The translations under genes and the position numbers were made by a program. Below are positions 32,940 through 42,855 of a stretch of DNA of 64,000 nt, piece by piece. This DNA comes from a virus. Under the pieces are notes generated by a model. The model did not search any database. It saw only the letters and a program-made list of their open reading frames with translations, and had not been told where the DNA came from. The DNA is taken from positions 1 through 64,000 of IMG/VR virus record IMGVR_UViG_3300044695_007705. The stretch is one strand, 5' to 3'. The first letter of the stretch is position 1. Every line of letters begins with the position of its first letter.

Positions 32940-33944
32940 TTGTCTACTTACGCCACGGATTCCTGGTCGACAATTACCGGTCTTGCTTCGGTCGCCTACG
33001 GGTCGCCCGAGAGATACCCGGAAGTAGCGAATCAGGTAATTGCGAACTCGCCTGTCGGAGGGATTGTAAACAGCATGACCCCGGCCATGTTGATCGAGCA
33101 AGCGTTAACTGAGGATAAAGTCTTTTCTGCTCTTGAACAAGAGTATGAGACTAATCGCGAGTTTTCTAGGCACGTAAACACGCCGGGAAACAATCTGGCC
33201 AAAGTTGCCAGTAATTTGCACAAAAACGTCTTGACATCATATGGCGAGATGTCTAGTTATGAGACGTCATTGTCCAGTGTTATTGACTATCTAGAAGTGC
33301 CCGGGATTTCCGGCCCCGGCCTTGTCAACAGGCTTAAAAAAATCATACCCGATCTCGAAGTTTACTCTAATCTCGCATCTGTAGTGCCTGCACGCAAGCC
33401 GGACAAATTGCCAGCCGGTTCCTTATTGCCGCTTTCCGACTCGGTCGGTTTGACATCTGATTACAGGGGGGTCGAATTCTCTACAGGGTATCTTACTCCG
33501 GAAGATTATTTTGCCGGTATCGCTTTGCCCGGGGCTGGGTCTACGGCTCAGAACCTTCCCGACACAATTCTTAAATCGTTGTCAGAAGGGTATGTCGGTT
33601 ACGCTACTACCAGGCCTTTGGAATCGCTGCTCAGGCCGGGATTAGACTCTCTTCTCTCATTAAGTGATGTCCAAGAGGCGAGGAACGTGTCTCGCTCTCT
33701 GGCTGGCCTGGGGACTATCGGCACGATTCGAGACTTTACTGGCATCGGAGCATTAAGTCCTGCTGACCAGAAAATGTACGCTGTTGATGTGGCGAAGCTT
33801 GTGGTGGAGATCAATGGTTACACCACCTATCAGCCCGAGGTCAATTCCAATGGCGATTTCATCACCCCGTTAAAGGATACGGAGAACTCTGACCCGGGCA
33901 GAGGACTCCCATTCTCGCAAAGAACCCGTACTACAACCTTTTAA
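32940..33944 (+). CDS. Baseplate structural protein with N-terminal LysM-like domain
   Basis: This 334-residue protein begins at TTG 32940. Residues ~5-36 (D-S-W-S-T-I-T-G...AYGSPERYPEVANQVIAN) fit a LysM fold as found in gp53/tail-completion proteins. The rest is mixed helix and loop without a known family. It opens the plus-strand baseplate operon, with baseplate J, tail protein I and the spike following. A wedge or hub role is inferred. The TTG start is supported by position after the promoter-like element, but no Shine-Dalgarno is seen. Confidence 0.7.
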   Translation: MSTYATDSWSTITGLASVAYGSPERYPEVANQVIANSPVGGIVNSMTPAMLIEQALTEDKVFSALEQEYETNREFSRHVNTPGNNLAKVASNLHKNVLTSYGEMSSYETSLSSVIDYLEVPGISGPGLVNRLKKIIPDLEVYSNLASVVPARKPDKLPAGSLLPLSDSVGLTSDYRGVEFSTGYLTPEDYFAGIALPGAGSTAQNLPDTILKSLSEGYVGYATTRPLESLLRPGLDSLLSLSDVQEARNVSRSLAGLGTIGTIRDFTGIGALSPADQKMYAVDVAKLVVEINGYTTYQPEVNSNGDFITPLKDTENSDPGRGLPFSQRTRTTTF

Positions 33945-33952
33945 TATAAGTT

Positions 33953-35254
33953 ATGGCATTAGAAATATTCGCACCAATACTGCCTCTGCAGCTCGATAAT
34001 AGGAATGTAGGAGACATCGTCCGAGCTATACAGACTCGAATGTTTATCGAGTCGGACGGGACGCTTAATGATTTTACTCCCGCCTCGCCTTTGTCCGCGA
34101 TAAGCGAGGGCCAAGGGTTCGCCCAAGCCGAACTTCTATACTATTTGAATACTTTGCCCGAGGCTGTTACGTTGCAATGGCTTAGGAGTCTGGGTGTCCA
34201 AAGAAAGCTGGGATCTAGGGCATTGGCTGAAGTAACCTTTTACAAGGTTCCGGGATATAGCAGGCCTGTGACTATACCAGGTGGGACGAGGGTGTTCGCC
34301 AGAAGCGGCCAATCCTACATCTTGTTGGATCAAGTGCAGATTGTCGACCAAAGCGCTGTTGGCACGGTACAATCCGAGCGTTGGGGGGAAGTTTATAACG
34401 TAGAGCAGGATGAAATTACCCGCATCGAGAGAAATTTCCTCGGGCTCGATTTCATTACTAATCTCGAACCGGCATCGGGCGGTACGGATCTTGAAACCGT
34501 TGATCAGATGAAGATCCGGGCTTTTGAATTGCTGGGGCGGAGAAACCTTACATCGAGAGAAGATTACAGGTCTGAAGTCAGAGCAATAGCACCCGAAGCA
34601 TCAATTGTCGAGGTATTGCCCTATGAGGAGAGGTTTCAAGACGATGTAGAGAATAATCGTGGGATTTTTATAGTGGCGGGGGGAGAGGACGGCTCGCCTT
34701 TGACTACTGCGACTCAATCCGTCTTGTTAACATCGCTTAGAGACCGAACCCCTATCGATGTTAAACTGTTTCTTACACCTCCAACTATTCTACCAGTTGA
34801 GGTTGTGGTGAGTATATCTTGGAATCCGAGAATTACTACAACTTTCAGTGATACTTTGGCTTCACAGGTAAACGATTTATTAAAAGGTATTTTCTCTCCG
34901 TCTAGTCTAGGGTTAGGGACCAACGTCTCTTATACTGATGTTTCCCGGCAAGTGTTAGCCTTGGACTTCGTCCAAGATATCCCTATTCTCGACCTTAAAG
35001 AAATGGCGTTGGATCCGGAGATTACCGGGAATACGGATGGAGTTTGTGGTAGATTTCTCGGTACGGAAGACGAAGAAACGCTAACATGCTCGTACACTTA
35101 TAACCAATTCGTTGATAGAGTGTCTGCCTCGTCCCTCATATGCCCGAACAGCACTTCGGCCTTTAGACTCTATCGCTCAATCGTTTCTTTAACCTCGGTC
35201 ATCGACTCGACTACCATCACTTACACGTACGACAATTTATATGATATCGTCTAA
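33953..35254 (+). CDS. Baseplate J-like wedge protein
   Basis: This 433-residue protein matches the baseplate J family (gp6-like). The N-terminal part has SPLSAISEGQGFAQAELLYYLN, a helix typical of the family. A beta part P-G-G-T-R-V-F and a long middle with GGTDLETVDQMKIRAFELL...LTSREDYRSEVRAIAP are the family core. A ferredoxin-like C-terminal section (ILPVEVVVSISWNP) follows. In contractile tails this protein dimerises to form the wedge ring. The C-terminal ~60 residues with four Cys are extra. It overlaps the next gene by 14 bases. Confidence 0.9.
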   Translation: MALEIFAPILPLQLDNRNVGDIVRAIQTRMFIESDGTLNDFTPASPLSAISEGQGFAQAELLYYLNTLPEAVTLQWLRSLGVQRKLGSRALAEVTFYKVPGYSRPVTIPGGTRVFARSGQSYILLDQVQIVDQSAVGTVQSERWGEVYNVEQDEITRIERNFLGLDFITNLEPASGGTDLETVDQMKIRAFELLGRRNLTSREDYRSEVRAIAPEASIVEVLPYEERFQDDVENNRGIFIVAGGEDGSPLTTATQSVLLTSLRDRTPIDVKLFLTPPTILPVEVVVSISWNPRITTTFSDTLASQVNDLLKGIFSPSSLGLGTNVSYTDVSRQVLALDFVQDIPILDLKEMALDPEITGNTDGVCGRFLGTEDEETLTCSYTYNQFVDRVSASSLICPNSTSAFRLYRSIVSLTSVIDSTTITYTYDNLYDIV

Positions 35255-37769
35255 TAGTTCTTGGGATCGTAAATCAAGCAAAAGGGGAAAGTCTCCGGCT
35301 TTTGCCCTTAACCCGGCTCGTGTGAACTTCGAGTTCGCCAATGACAGAGCGAGGAGTAAAATATTTCAGCATGTAATCGGCCGAGTAGAGTTCACTCAAG
35401 ACGGCCAAAGTAAGAACCGGGCAAGAGATGAGGTAATTCGAAGGGAGTATGATCAGAAGACTCTGTCCGAGTACAAATACAGAAGTATTTCGCATGTTCA
35501 TACCCTTCCTGTTCTCCTGTCTGATGAAGTAGAAGTCTTGGCACATGGAGTACCCGTCCCAAATGGCTTAGAAAACTGCGCCATGGCCGGAATGAGCTGC
35601 AGTGATGGTGCGAGTGATACTGAGTGTGAGGTGGGAAAGTGCGTTATTGGCAGACTGGTTAATGAAGAACGGGGCAAGTGGAGATATGAGTCGTATACTG
35701 TGCCGGATCTTTACTACTATTTATATGGGGAAGAGGTTGTAGAGACTTTAGCTGTTTCGCGAGGGGTGTTTCAGCTTCCAGGAGCGGATGAATCGGTAAA
35801 TGTTGACAAAGTGGCTAGTGTCTACTCGACAGTATATCTCCCCCCGAGCACATATTCGGGCGAGAGTTTTACAAGGCGAGTAGTAAAATTCCTTTCACCG
35901 ACATCGCTTCAAGACTCTTTAGATATATTTGTACGACTTATCCTTAGCAGTGATATTCTCGCCACCGTCCCACTCGAGAGAAAGACTTACGATCGAGTAT
36001 TTAACTCTGTTACAGAGTCTTTGCCATCGGCATGGTCTGAATTTATAGCTGCAGAATTAGATGAGCTTTGGGGTGACAGAGAAAATCTTACAAACAGAGA
36101 GTTTGTAGCAGAATCTTATAATGTGTTGGGCTTATTGTACCAAAAAGCAATACAGTTCGCGCTAAGCTCTTTCCGACTGCCTGCGATTGCAATAGACGGG
36201 CAGATTTCTCGGCCGGTGTATAATAGACTTCCGGGTGTGTCCGGGGCGTATAATAACGAAGACAGTGATTCGGATGTTGCAAAATGGCTGACTTCCGGCT
36301 CGGATATGGAACTCAGCGATTCCAAGACGCGAATAGACTGGTTTTATAATAATTTTCTCGACCCGGAAACTTGCTATCCACTAAACCTGGACTGGACCGC
36401 TCAGCACATGGGTTTCTTTGGTGGTATGTGGAACTTGGAATGGGATTCCCCGTTCAAACGCTTGCTGTTAAGGAATGCGCATAAGAATGATTTGCCCGAA
36501 GGCGGCTTATGGACTCGAGACTCAGAAGAGGATACTTTAAGGGGTATAGATCTTTCGCAAATAGAATTTGCTTGCGGGAATAACACAGTATCGAGATATT
36601 CAAAAAACTTATACAATTTAGATAATTCTCTGGTAGAGCGTGTAGTAGTTGACGAACTTATTGCTGACATGTCTCAATGGCCAGGACTTATACCGGCTAG
36701 AGGTTCTTTATTGTCAGTAATATTTATGTTCTGGGCTTTTAATATAAAGGCAGTAAGCGCTGAAGAATTTGCTGTTAACGATGACGGATCTTATAGTGTT
36801 AGAAGTGGACTAAGGGCTCTCGAGTCAAGCTCCCCTGTTAATCTCCCTGTAATTTGGGATGTTATACACGTCGGCACTGATCAGGACGCCGAAGTTGGGA
36901 TGTACAGTAATCAGTTAGTGGCTGACATGGCTGTTTGTCGAGACGTTAATTTGGCGAATACTGTTGTAATACGAATGCCGTTTTATTACAATAGAGATGG
37001 TAAGACTTGGGATGCAGCTAAGAGTATAATAGATAACTGGATGACTGCTACTGCAGACAAAAGACTTCAGTACGGTTATCCTGTCTCTGATTTATTAACC
37101 GCTGATGATTTTTTCTTTGAGATATCTGGGGGGCAAATAGACACAGTTATCTGGTATCCAGATGAAATTACCCCCCAGTCAATACCTCCGGCGGGAGAAT
37201 TTCAGAATAGGTTTGAGGGCGATGGGGGAGAGTCAAATTTGGTTGACCCCTATTCAATAACTGTCGTAGAGTCGGCAAATGCCATGAGCGGGGGATTGTG
37301 GTCTTTCAATCCAGATTTTTGTAGTCCTTTCTCCAATGAGTTTTGTATTGAGTTTTTTGCCTACGTCGGGGATGTCGGAGAATTTGAAAATGACTTGGTT
37401 ATTGTTGTTGCGGATAATAATTTATTATCTGGTTGGGGTATTCTTGGAGACTCCCTTATTTTAAATTTTGAGCCATTTGGTGAGGATCAAATAATACCAT
37501 TGCCATGGCCTAGAGAGTCTTTGACTCACTGCAGTATTCAGTATTATCAGGGGAGTTTAATAATTCATCTGGGGGGAGAATTAATAGCTAGTGTTCCTTA
37601 CGAAAATAAAATTAACGATCCAATAATGGCCTTCGGGTTATTTAAACTCTTGCTGCCAGAACAGCAGGATGTCGAAGTGTTTTTAGGCCAGATAAGAATC
37701 TCTTCTTCAGCAATATACAAAGATCAGGAGAGTATAACAATCCCAGGTTATCCATTTTTTCAGGAGTAA
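35241..37769 (+). CDS. Tail protein I-like wedge protein with C-terminal lectin-like domain
   Basis: This is an 842-residue protein. Around residues ~375-420 the segment LDWTAQHMGFF...WDSPFKRLLLRNA matches tail protein I, which binds baseplate J in the wedge. The N-terminal ~350 residues are unique. The C-terminal ~200 (from about 640: S-G-G-L-W-S-F-N-P ... LIIHLGGELIASV ... FLGQIRISSSAIY) look like a concanavalin/LamG-type beta-sandwich, a possible binding module. AT content and AGA/GGA codon use rise in the second half. A baseplate wedge with a host-binding extension is likely. Confidence 0.75.
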   Translation: MISSNSSWDRKSSKRGKSPAFALNPARVNFEFANDRARSKIFQHVIGRVEFTQDGQSKNRARDEVIRREYDQKTLSEYKYRSISHVHTLPVLLSDEVEVLAHGVPVPNGLENCAMAGMSCSDGASDTECEVGKCVIGRLVNEERGKWRYESYTVPDLYYYLYGEEVVETLAVSRGVFQLPGADESVNVDKVASVYSTVYLPPSTYSGESFTRRVVKFLSPTSLQDSLDIFVRLILSSDILATVPLERKTYDRVFNSVTESLPSAWSEFIAAELDELWGDRENLTNREFVAESYNVLGLLYQKAIQFALSSFRLPAIAIDGQISRPVYNRLPGVSGAYNNEDSDSDVAKWLTSGSDMELSDSKTRIDWFYNNFLDPETCYPLNLDWTAQHMGFFGGMWNLEWDSPFKRLLLRNAHKNDLPEGGLWTRDSEEDTLRGIDLSQIEFACGNNTVSRYSKNLYNLDNSLVERVVVDELIADMSQWPGLIPARGSLLSVIFMFWAFNIKAVSAEEFAVNDDGSYSVRSGLRALESSSPVNLPVIWDVIHVGTDQDAEVGMYSNQLVADMAVCRDVNLANTVVIRMPFYYNRDGKTWDAAKSIIDNWMTATADKRLQYGYPVSDLLTADDFFFEISGGQIDTVIWYPDEITPQSIPPAGEFQNRFEGDGGESNLVDPYSITVVESANAMSGGLWSFNPDFCSPFSNEFCIEFFAYVGDVGEFENDLVIVVADNNLLSGWGILGDSLILNFEPFGEDQIIPLPWPRESLTHCSIQYYQGSLIIHLGGELIASVPYENKINDPIMAFGLFKLLLPEQQDVEVFLGQIRISSSAIYKDQESITIPGYPFFQE

Positions 37770-37775
37770 GTATCC

Positions 37776-40700
37776 ATGAGCGAGTTTTTTAAACATGCCG
37801 GGGTGATGGCCCGAGCGCAAAGCAGGATTGTCGAAACGTTAGGTGTGCCTTTTGCCGATCCCTTTAACGAGGAGGCGGTAATCATTGATGTTAATGATCC
37901 CAAAAGGCTTGGCAGGGTCAAGGTCACTACGGACGACGGATTCACCTCTAAATGGATCCCTGTGTCCGGTTCGAGTAGCGGCACGTTAAGCTCGAGATAT
38001 ATCGGCTCGAACGTCTTGGTTGGTAAGACAAATGGCCGAAGCGAAAACATGTATGTCATAGGTATTGTTAAGAATGACAAAGATGTTGGATTGAATGGGT
38101 CGCCGTTCCAACTCCCCATAATCGATGAGAGCATGGCGGTTTGGAATGGATCTTCCGACCCTGGAATGACTTGCAATAGGGAGAACGAGGGGCGCACGTA
38201 TATACTGAGTAACGAAATCAATCAAGATGTTGTTGTCTGTCTTAGGCGGAGTAGCCCGCAAGTGGGGAACAAACCGGCTTGGGCGTGGAAATCCCTGACC
38301 AACGGGCTTTGGGTCGAGAAGGGTATTAACCCGGGGAACGAAACCACAATCCCGATCGAGCAAGCGCAGTTGAGAAATCCGGGCATACCGGAATGTACCG
38401 AGTCACTGCTTGGCGAGAAGCATGACTTTGCTGAAGACAGGGGGTTCAGGACAACAAGCATGGTTTGCAGAAGGGATGAGAACGGCGAGTTTGGCTGGAT
38501 CCCGGAATCTGCTCCTCCTGTATTCTTTAGAACAACTTTGCCTACTTGCTCGGAAAAAATACATGGCATGGAGGCGGTTGTAGACGATGGAAACAACTCA
38601 GAAATTGTAAAATGTTTGAGATATCAAGGGCTTATGAGGTGGGTGAAGGAGGGTAAAAGACTCCCGCACAAGTTTCACAAAAAGGATAAACCGCTTACGA
38701 AGGTGGAATTTCTGGATGGGTATGGGCCGGTGCCCGCACTTGAAGAGGGCGGGTTCGATTGGCTCAAGGAACCAGAGATTATTGAAACAGTCTTCGATAC
38801 CGTAATCTCCAACATCCCTATAACTAATACAGATCCGGCCCTTAGGAACGCATTGCAACTGGCGGGGCTGTTACCGGCTCAGGCGTTTAACGGTGCGCAG
38901 GTATTGTCTACCGCTGCGAGAGAGGCGATGAACCGCAGACTCGGGGTTCCTGTCGACACTTTAACTAACACGTTAAGACAAGAGCTAGATAGAGATGGAA
39001 AACTTTCGTTTGAAACTGCACAACTATTGACAGGTATAGGCGATGCGGGCAGGGTATTGACTAACGGGGTTGTTGGGGGCACGGTTGACCAAGCCCTGGT
39101 AAATATCGGCCAAAACGCCTTAAGAAATTCGCTGCTTTCACTGAGTCCGCAAACCGCGTCGGTAATGACCGGCTTGATGTCTGGAGGAGTCTGGGGCGCG
39201 ATTGATACAGCCACTATCCTCGGGCTGAGCAAACTCCCCCCTGAGGTGAACAAGTACGTCCAGCCGGTTGTCGGAATCGCCAGGAACGTGCTCGCGGGGT
39301 ATCCCACCGCCTTAGGAAATATTCTTAACACCGCGTCCGGGGGAGGGCTGACCGCCGCTGTTTCCGGTACGTTTAACTCGCTGCTCGGCAGGAACGCAAT
39401 AACGCCTCAGATCCTGTCCTCTACCGCCTCGTTGATTGGGGGTGGGGCCCTGGGGCCAATGGGGCAAATGTTCAACCAGTTCAGTAATTTGGCCGGAATG
39501 CCGATGGCGCCAGGCGCCTTGGGATCGTTACCGTTTCTCGCTAGCACAGCCATGGGTGCGCTGGGCATTGGCAACGCAGTGCAATCGTTGTTTGGTGGCT
39601 TAGGGGGTGGCATAGGCTTTAACGGGCTTGCCGCTCTTGTAGGGGGCGGGTTCAACCCAATATCAACTGCGCTGTTTGGGATTGGAGCATTGTCCTCGTT
39701 GTTTGGTGGGGCGGGCGGTAACTGTCCTTGCGATCCTAAGTGTCGCAAAGTTGCACATGGAGTCGATACGGACGGCCAGAAATTGCTCGATCCGTGTGGT
39801 GCTTTGACGAGTGTAAATGCCAATGCCTATTGTCCCACAGGTTTTTGTTTACCAAACAATGTTGGAGACGTAGCATTTGACTTGGGACTTACTCCTACTC
39901 TAGTTGGTAAAAATCTAATCCCTCCTAACACAAGTGACTTGACCCAGATGATATACGGGTCGCAGCGTCTTGTAAACATGGCGGAGAAGTTCTATGAATC
40001 TCGTTATGCGGACGAGGCGGAGAAAGAGGCGGAATTTGCTTACACGTTTGAAAACGTGGAAAAAGGGTTCAAAATGGCGGATAATAATATTACCCGCATT
40101 GAATCGGTTGAAAGGCGACTCATAGACTCCGGGTATAATACGCTGCAGAATATATTCTGGAAGCCGGGGCCAGAAACCGCTATTCTCGAGCAGCTTATAA
40201 TCGATGTTAGGGAGAATTCCCAGGCCTTGCAATCCATATACCGGTTTGTCAAAACCCTCGACCTGGTTAAAGACGGCCCTAGGATCGGTGTTAACGTTAC
40301 CCCGTCAATTGGACTGGCGTTAGCGAATATCCCCGGGCTTGCGGGGCTGTACGAAAAGAACAAGATCGAGACTACTAAGATTATGGAGGGCGGGATAAAA
40401 CCAGCACACCTCGAATGGGAGACGATGACTCCCGGCCTAGACACTCCTGTTAAGCTCGGACTTTACAATCCCCCTCTGCCAATCGTCTTCCCCAACGAAC
40501 GCACGCTATTTGACGAGGCGAGATTCCTGTCTATCTCGCTTGATTCGAAGATTGTAGACGATTTGCAAGAGAGCAAGCCGCCTATCGATCGGGTGCTGTC
40601 TCCGAATCAAATCAACACTCTTAAGAATACGTTTATTCAAAGGGCGGGTGATGCGTCCCTGTCAAGCGGTATTATAACACCCGGCGGAAGAGTTACGCAA

Positions 40701-40910
40701 GACTTGCCATTGCCCGAAGGGTTTGTTATTCCGGATGGCACCGTATTCCCCGAAGGGTCTTCGCTACCAACAGGTGTAGCGCTACCGTCCGGGACTTTAC
40801 TACCCGCCGGTACTGTCTTCCCGGACGGGTTTGTATTCCCCGGGCAAGAACGCACTTCGCTGTACGAAGAGTTGAAAGCGAGGGAGAGCGGAGAAACCGA
40901 CTGTGAATAA
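37776..40910 (+). CDS. Baseplate spike protein with OB-fold and hexapeptide-repeat tip
   Basis: This is a 1044-residue protein. Residues ~28-110 form a gpV/gp5-type OB-fold (VIIDVNDPKRLGRVKV...KWIPVSG), the standard base of tail spikes. Three Cys-paired modules with W-x-x-E-G follow (~115-320). Residues ~350-648 are Gly/Ala/Leu-rich and hydrophobic. A Cys cluster lies at ~650-690 (CPCDPKC, later C-P-T-G-F-C). A helical part (~700-950) leads to seven P-x-G-x-x-x hexapeptides at ~980-1023 and a charged tail. The repeats suggest a narrow beta-structured tip. The end overlaps terL by 8 bases. Confidence 0.75.
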   Translation: MSEFFKHAGVMARAQSRIVETLGVPFADPFNEEAVIIDVNDPKRLGRVKVTTDDGFTSKWIPVSGSSSGTLSSRYIGSNVLVGKTNGRSENMYVIGIVKNDKDVGLNGSPFQLPIIDESMAVWNGSSDPGMTCNRENEGRTYILSNEINQDVVVCLRRSSPQVGNKPAWAWKSLTNGLWVEKGINPGNETTIPIEQAQLRNPGIPECTESLLGEKHDFAEDRGFRTTSMVCRRDENGEFGWIPESAPPVFFRTTLPTCSEKIHGMEAVVDDGNNSEIVKCLRYQGLMRWVKEGKRLPHKFHKKDKPLTKVEFLDGYGPVPALEEGGFDWLKEPEIIETVFDTVISNIPITNTDPALRNALQLAGLLPAQAFNGAQVLSTAAREAMNRRLGVPVDTLTNTLRQELDRDGKLSFETAQLLTGIGDAGRVLTNGVVGGTVDQALVNIGQNALRNSLLSLSPQTASVMTGLMSGGVWGAIDTATILGLSKLPPEVNKYVQPVVGIARNVLAGYPTALGNILNTASGGGLTAAVSGTFNSLLGRNAITPQILSSTASLIGGGALGPMGQMFNQFSNLAGMPMAPGALGSLPFLASTAMGALGIGNAVQSLFGGLGGGIGFNGLAALVGGGFNPISTALFGIGALSSLFGGAGGNCPCDPKCRKVAHGVDTDGQKLLDPCGALTSVNANAYCPTGFCLPNNVGDVAFDLGLTPTLVGKNLIPPNTSDLTQMIYGSQRLVNMAEKFYESRYADEAEKEAEFAYTFENVEKGFKMADNNITRIESVERRLIDSGYNTLQNIFWKPGPETAILEQLIIDVRENSQALQSIYRFVKTLDLVKDGPRIGVNVTPSIGLALANIPGLAGLYEKNKIETTKIMEGGIKPAHLEWETMTPGLDTPVKLGLYNPPLPIVFPNERTLFDEARFLSISLDSKIVDDLQESKPPIDRVLSPNQINTLKNTFIQRAGDASLSSGIITPGGRVTQDLPLPEGFVIPDGTVFPEGSSLPTGVALPSGTLLPAGTVFPDGFVFPGQERTSLYEELKARESGETDCE
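40713..40844 (+). repeat. P-x-G-x-x-x hexapeptide repeat block in spike gene
   Basis: Seven consecutive coded hexapeptides (PEGFVI, PDGTVF, PEGSSL, PTGVAL, PSGTLL, PAGTVF, PDGFVF) followed by P-G. Pro at 1, Gly at 3 and mostly V/L/F/I at 5-6 give strict periodicity, consistent with a stacked beta structure. Confidence 0.9.
40871..40879 (+). promoter_or_regulatory. Late promoter-like motif GTTGAAAGC upstream of terL (copy C)
   Basis: An exact 9-mer on the plus strand inside the end of the spike gene, 23 nt before the terL GTG, the same distance as in copy A. No TATA follows, so it may be a weak copy or coincidence. Confidence 0.4.
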
Positions 40911-42483
40911 GAGCCAATTGGCGAAAGAGAAATCTCTTGTCAAAGAGATGATGCTGAAAGTTGAGAGTTTGAGCCAGGAGGAGAGAAAAGAACTGCTTCG
41001 GCTAAAGTGCCGCACGGAATTTATTACCTACGCCCGAGTTATTACCCGAGAAGCCACAAACAGCGGCGTATTTACTCCGTATAGAGTACACGAGTTAATA
41101 TGTGACTATGTTCAGAATATCTGTGACGGGAATCCGGATTATAAAAGAACCTGTATATCCTTGCCGCCTAGGAGCGGCAAAAGCATGCTTATATCTAAAT
41201 TAATGCCGAGTTGGCAGCTAGGACGTAGCCCCAGCGCTCAGTTCATCATGGCGTCTTATGGTCTTAAGCTCACGCACGAGAACTCCAGGGCGATATTGAG
41301 TTATATTACAAGCGATACGTTTAAATGGATATTTCCTGAATGCAGTATTAATAAGAAAGACTGTAACCTTAAGACTATGAGAACTGGTCAAGGGGGAATT
41401 ATAATGTCCGCTAGTGCAGGGTCCGGTGTTACTGGCTTCGGATTTGGTGTAATTAGCGAAGAAGATTTACCAGGTATCGGCATCTTAGACGATTTACTTG
41501 AAGACGGTAATTCACTACAAGTACTTGAATCGACTTTTGCCTGGACTGCGACTCAGTTCCTTACTAGAGGTTTACCAAATAACTGTGTTATGTCGATGGG
41601 AACTAGATTCCACGTGGAAGATGTTATCGGCAGATTGCTATCAAGTGACCCGGAAGGTTGGCTAGAGCTAAATGTGCCCGCTTTGTGTCTTGATGAGGAG
41701 AACGATCCTATAGGTAGAAAGTTAGGTGAATCACATTGGCCGGAATTTTTCCCTGTAGAAGAATTGAAAGTATATGAAAAGCAGGACAAGAATACTTTTG
41801 AGACGCTGTATCTTGGTAGACCTAAGGGCGCCAGCGGTTCGATTTTTAAACACTCCTGGTTCGAGCAGCATGAGAAAAATCGTCAACAATACGAGTTTGT
41901 ATTCGCAACTGCCGATACTGCCCTTAAAGAAAAAGAGATGAACGATTACTCGGTCATGTGCGTGTTTGGGGTTGTTAAAAAGACGAGGAAATTACACCTT
42001 ATTAGTGTGTACAAAGAGCAGATGGAGTTCCCGGACCTGTTAAAGGTGATGCCGCTGTGGTTAAAGACTTGGAAAGTAAGGGCGATTTATATCGAGAGCA
42101 GGGCTAGTGGACTTCCTTTGATACAAATGCTTCGCAAAGAATTACAGATTCCGGTGAAGGAGGTAATCCCAACCAAAGATAAGATTATGAGGGCGAATGA
42201 GGTGGCGCCGGTAGCGGAAGACGGTCGAGTTTCGATATATTCAGAAATTCCCAAGCTCGGTGAATTAATGTCAGAGCTGTGTGCTTTTCCTTACTCAAAG
42301 AATGATGATTTTGTCGACGCTTTTGTCATGGGTTTAAGAGTGTATAGGGATGAGATTATGGGGGCGGCCAAGGCTGCCCATGGAGGATCTAGAGTTCAAC
42401 TCCCCCAAATCAATCATATTGGGGGTAGTCAAAGAGTTACGGGAAGACTCGGAAGAGGGAGCTTGCCAACTCAGTATTTATAG
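40903..42483 (+). CDS. terL: Terminase large subunit
   Basis: This 526-residue DNA-packaging motor starts at GTG 40903. The ATPase has Walker A LPPRSGKS (87-94), Walker B-like GILDD (193-197) and MSMGTRFHVEDVIGRL (230-244), a typical coupling segment. The RNase H-like nuclease has D338 in ATADTA, the YIES segment and a final DDFVDAF near 460. It cuts concatemers and pumps DNA into proheads. It lies after the spike gene and before thioredoxin and sigma genes. A small terminase subunit was not recognised. Confidence 0.9.
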   Translation: MNKSQLAKEKSLVKEMMLKVESLSQEERKELLRLKCRTEFITYARVITREATNSGVFTPYRVHELICDYVQNICDGNPDYKRTCISLPPRSGKSMLISKLMPSWQLGRSPSAQFIMASYGLKLTHENSRAILSYITSDTFKWIFPECSINKKDCNLKTMRTGQGGIIMSASAGSGVTGFGFGVISEEDLPGIGILDDLLEDGNSLQVLESTFAWTATQFLTRGLPNNCVMSMGTRFHVEDVIGRLLSSDPEGWLELNVPALCLDEENDPIGRKLGESHWPEFFPVEELKVYEKQDKNTFETLYLGRPKGASGSIFKHSWFEQHEKNRQQYEFVFATADTALKEKEMNDYSVMCVFGVVKKTRKLHLISVYKEQMEFPDLLKVMPLWLKTWKVRAIYIESRASGLPLIQMLRKELQIPVKEVIPTKDKIMRANEVAPVAEDGRVSIYSEIPKLGELMSELCAFPYSKNDDFVDAFVMGLRVYRDEIMGAAKAAHGGSRVQLPQINHIGGSQRVTGRLGRGSLPTQYL

Positions 42484-42522
42484 TGCTAAAATTATTAAGC
42501 CATTATTCAGGAGATTAATCCA

Positions 42523-42855
42523 ATGGAAAAAGAGACCTTTTTAAGAAAAGTCGTACTCTTCGTACAGCCCGGATGCCCCGCTTGCGAAGCTATGAAACCG
42601 ATTTGGGGACAAGTGGCCGGAGAAGTATCTGAAGAATACCCAGAACTGCGTGTGGGCTGGGGAGAATACGACGTCACTGAGGACAACTGGGAATTTCTCG
42701 AATCACTTAAGCCGGGAACCTCCGGGCAAGGAACTCCAGAAATCGCTGTTTTTGACGAAGAATGCGATTTGATCGGGTTTAACGGTGAGGGCATTATGCC
42801 CGCTTCGCAACTTAAAAGCTTCGTGATCAATTCGATTAAGGGGGGCAGAGCCTGA
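42523..42855 (+). CDS. Thioredoxin-like protein
   Basis: This is a 110-residue thioredoxin-fold protein with redox motif C18-P-A-C21 after a beta strand (VVLFVQPG) and a cis-Pro TPEIAVF near 80. It could reduce host or phage proteins, or donate electrons to ribonucleotide reductase, although NrdA here has its own glutaredoxin. Its TGA overlaps the sigma-factor ATG (TGATG), so both are translated together. Confidence 0.82.
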   Translation: MEKETFLRKVVLFVQPGCPACEAMKPIWGQVAGEVSEEYPELRVGWGEYDVTEDNWEFLESLKPGTSGQGTPEIAVFDEECDLIGFNGEGIMPASQLKSFVINSIKGGRA

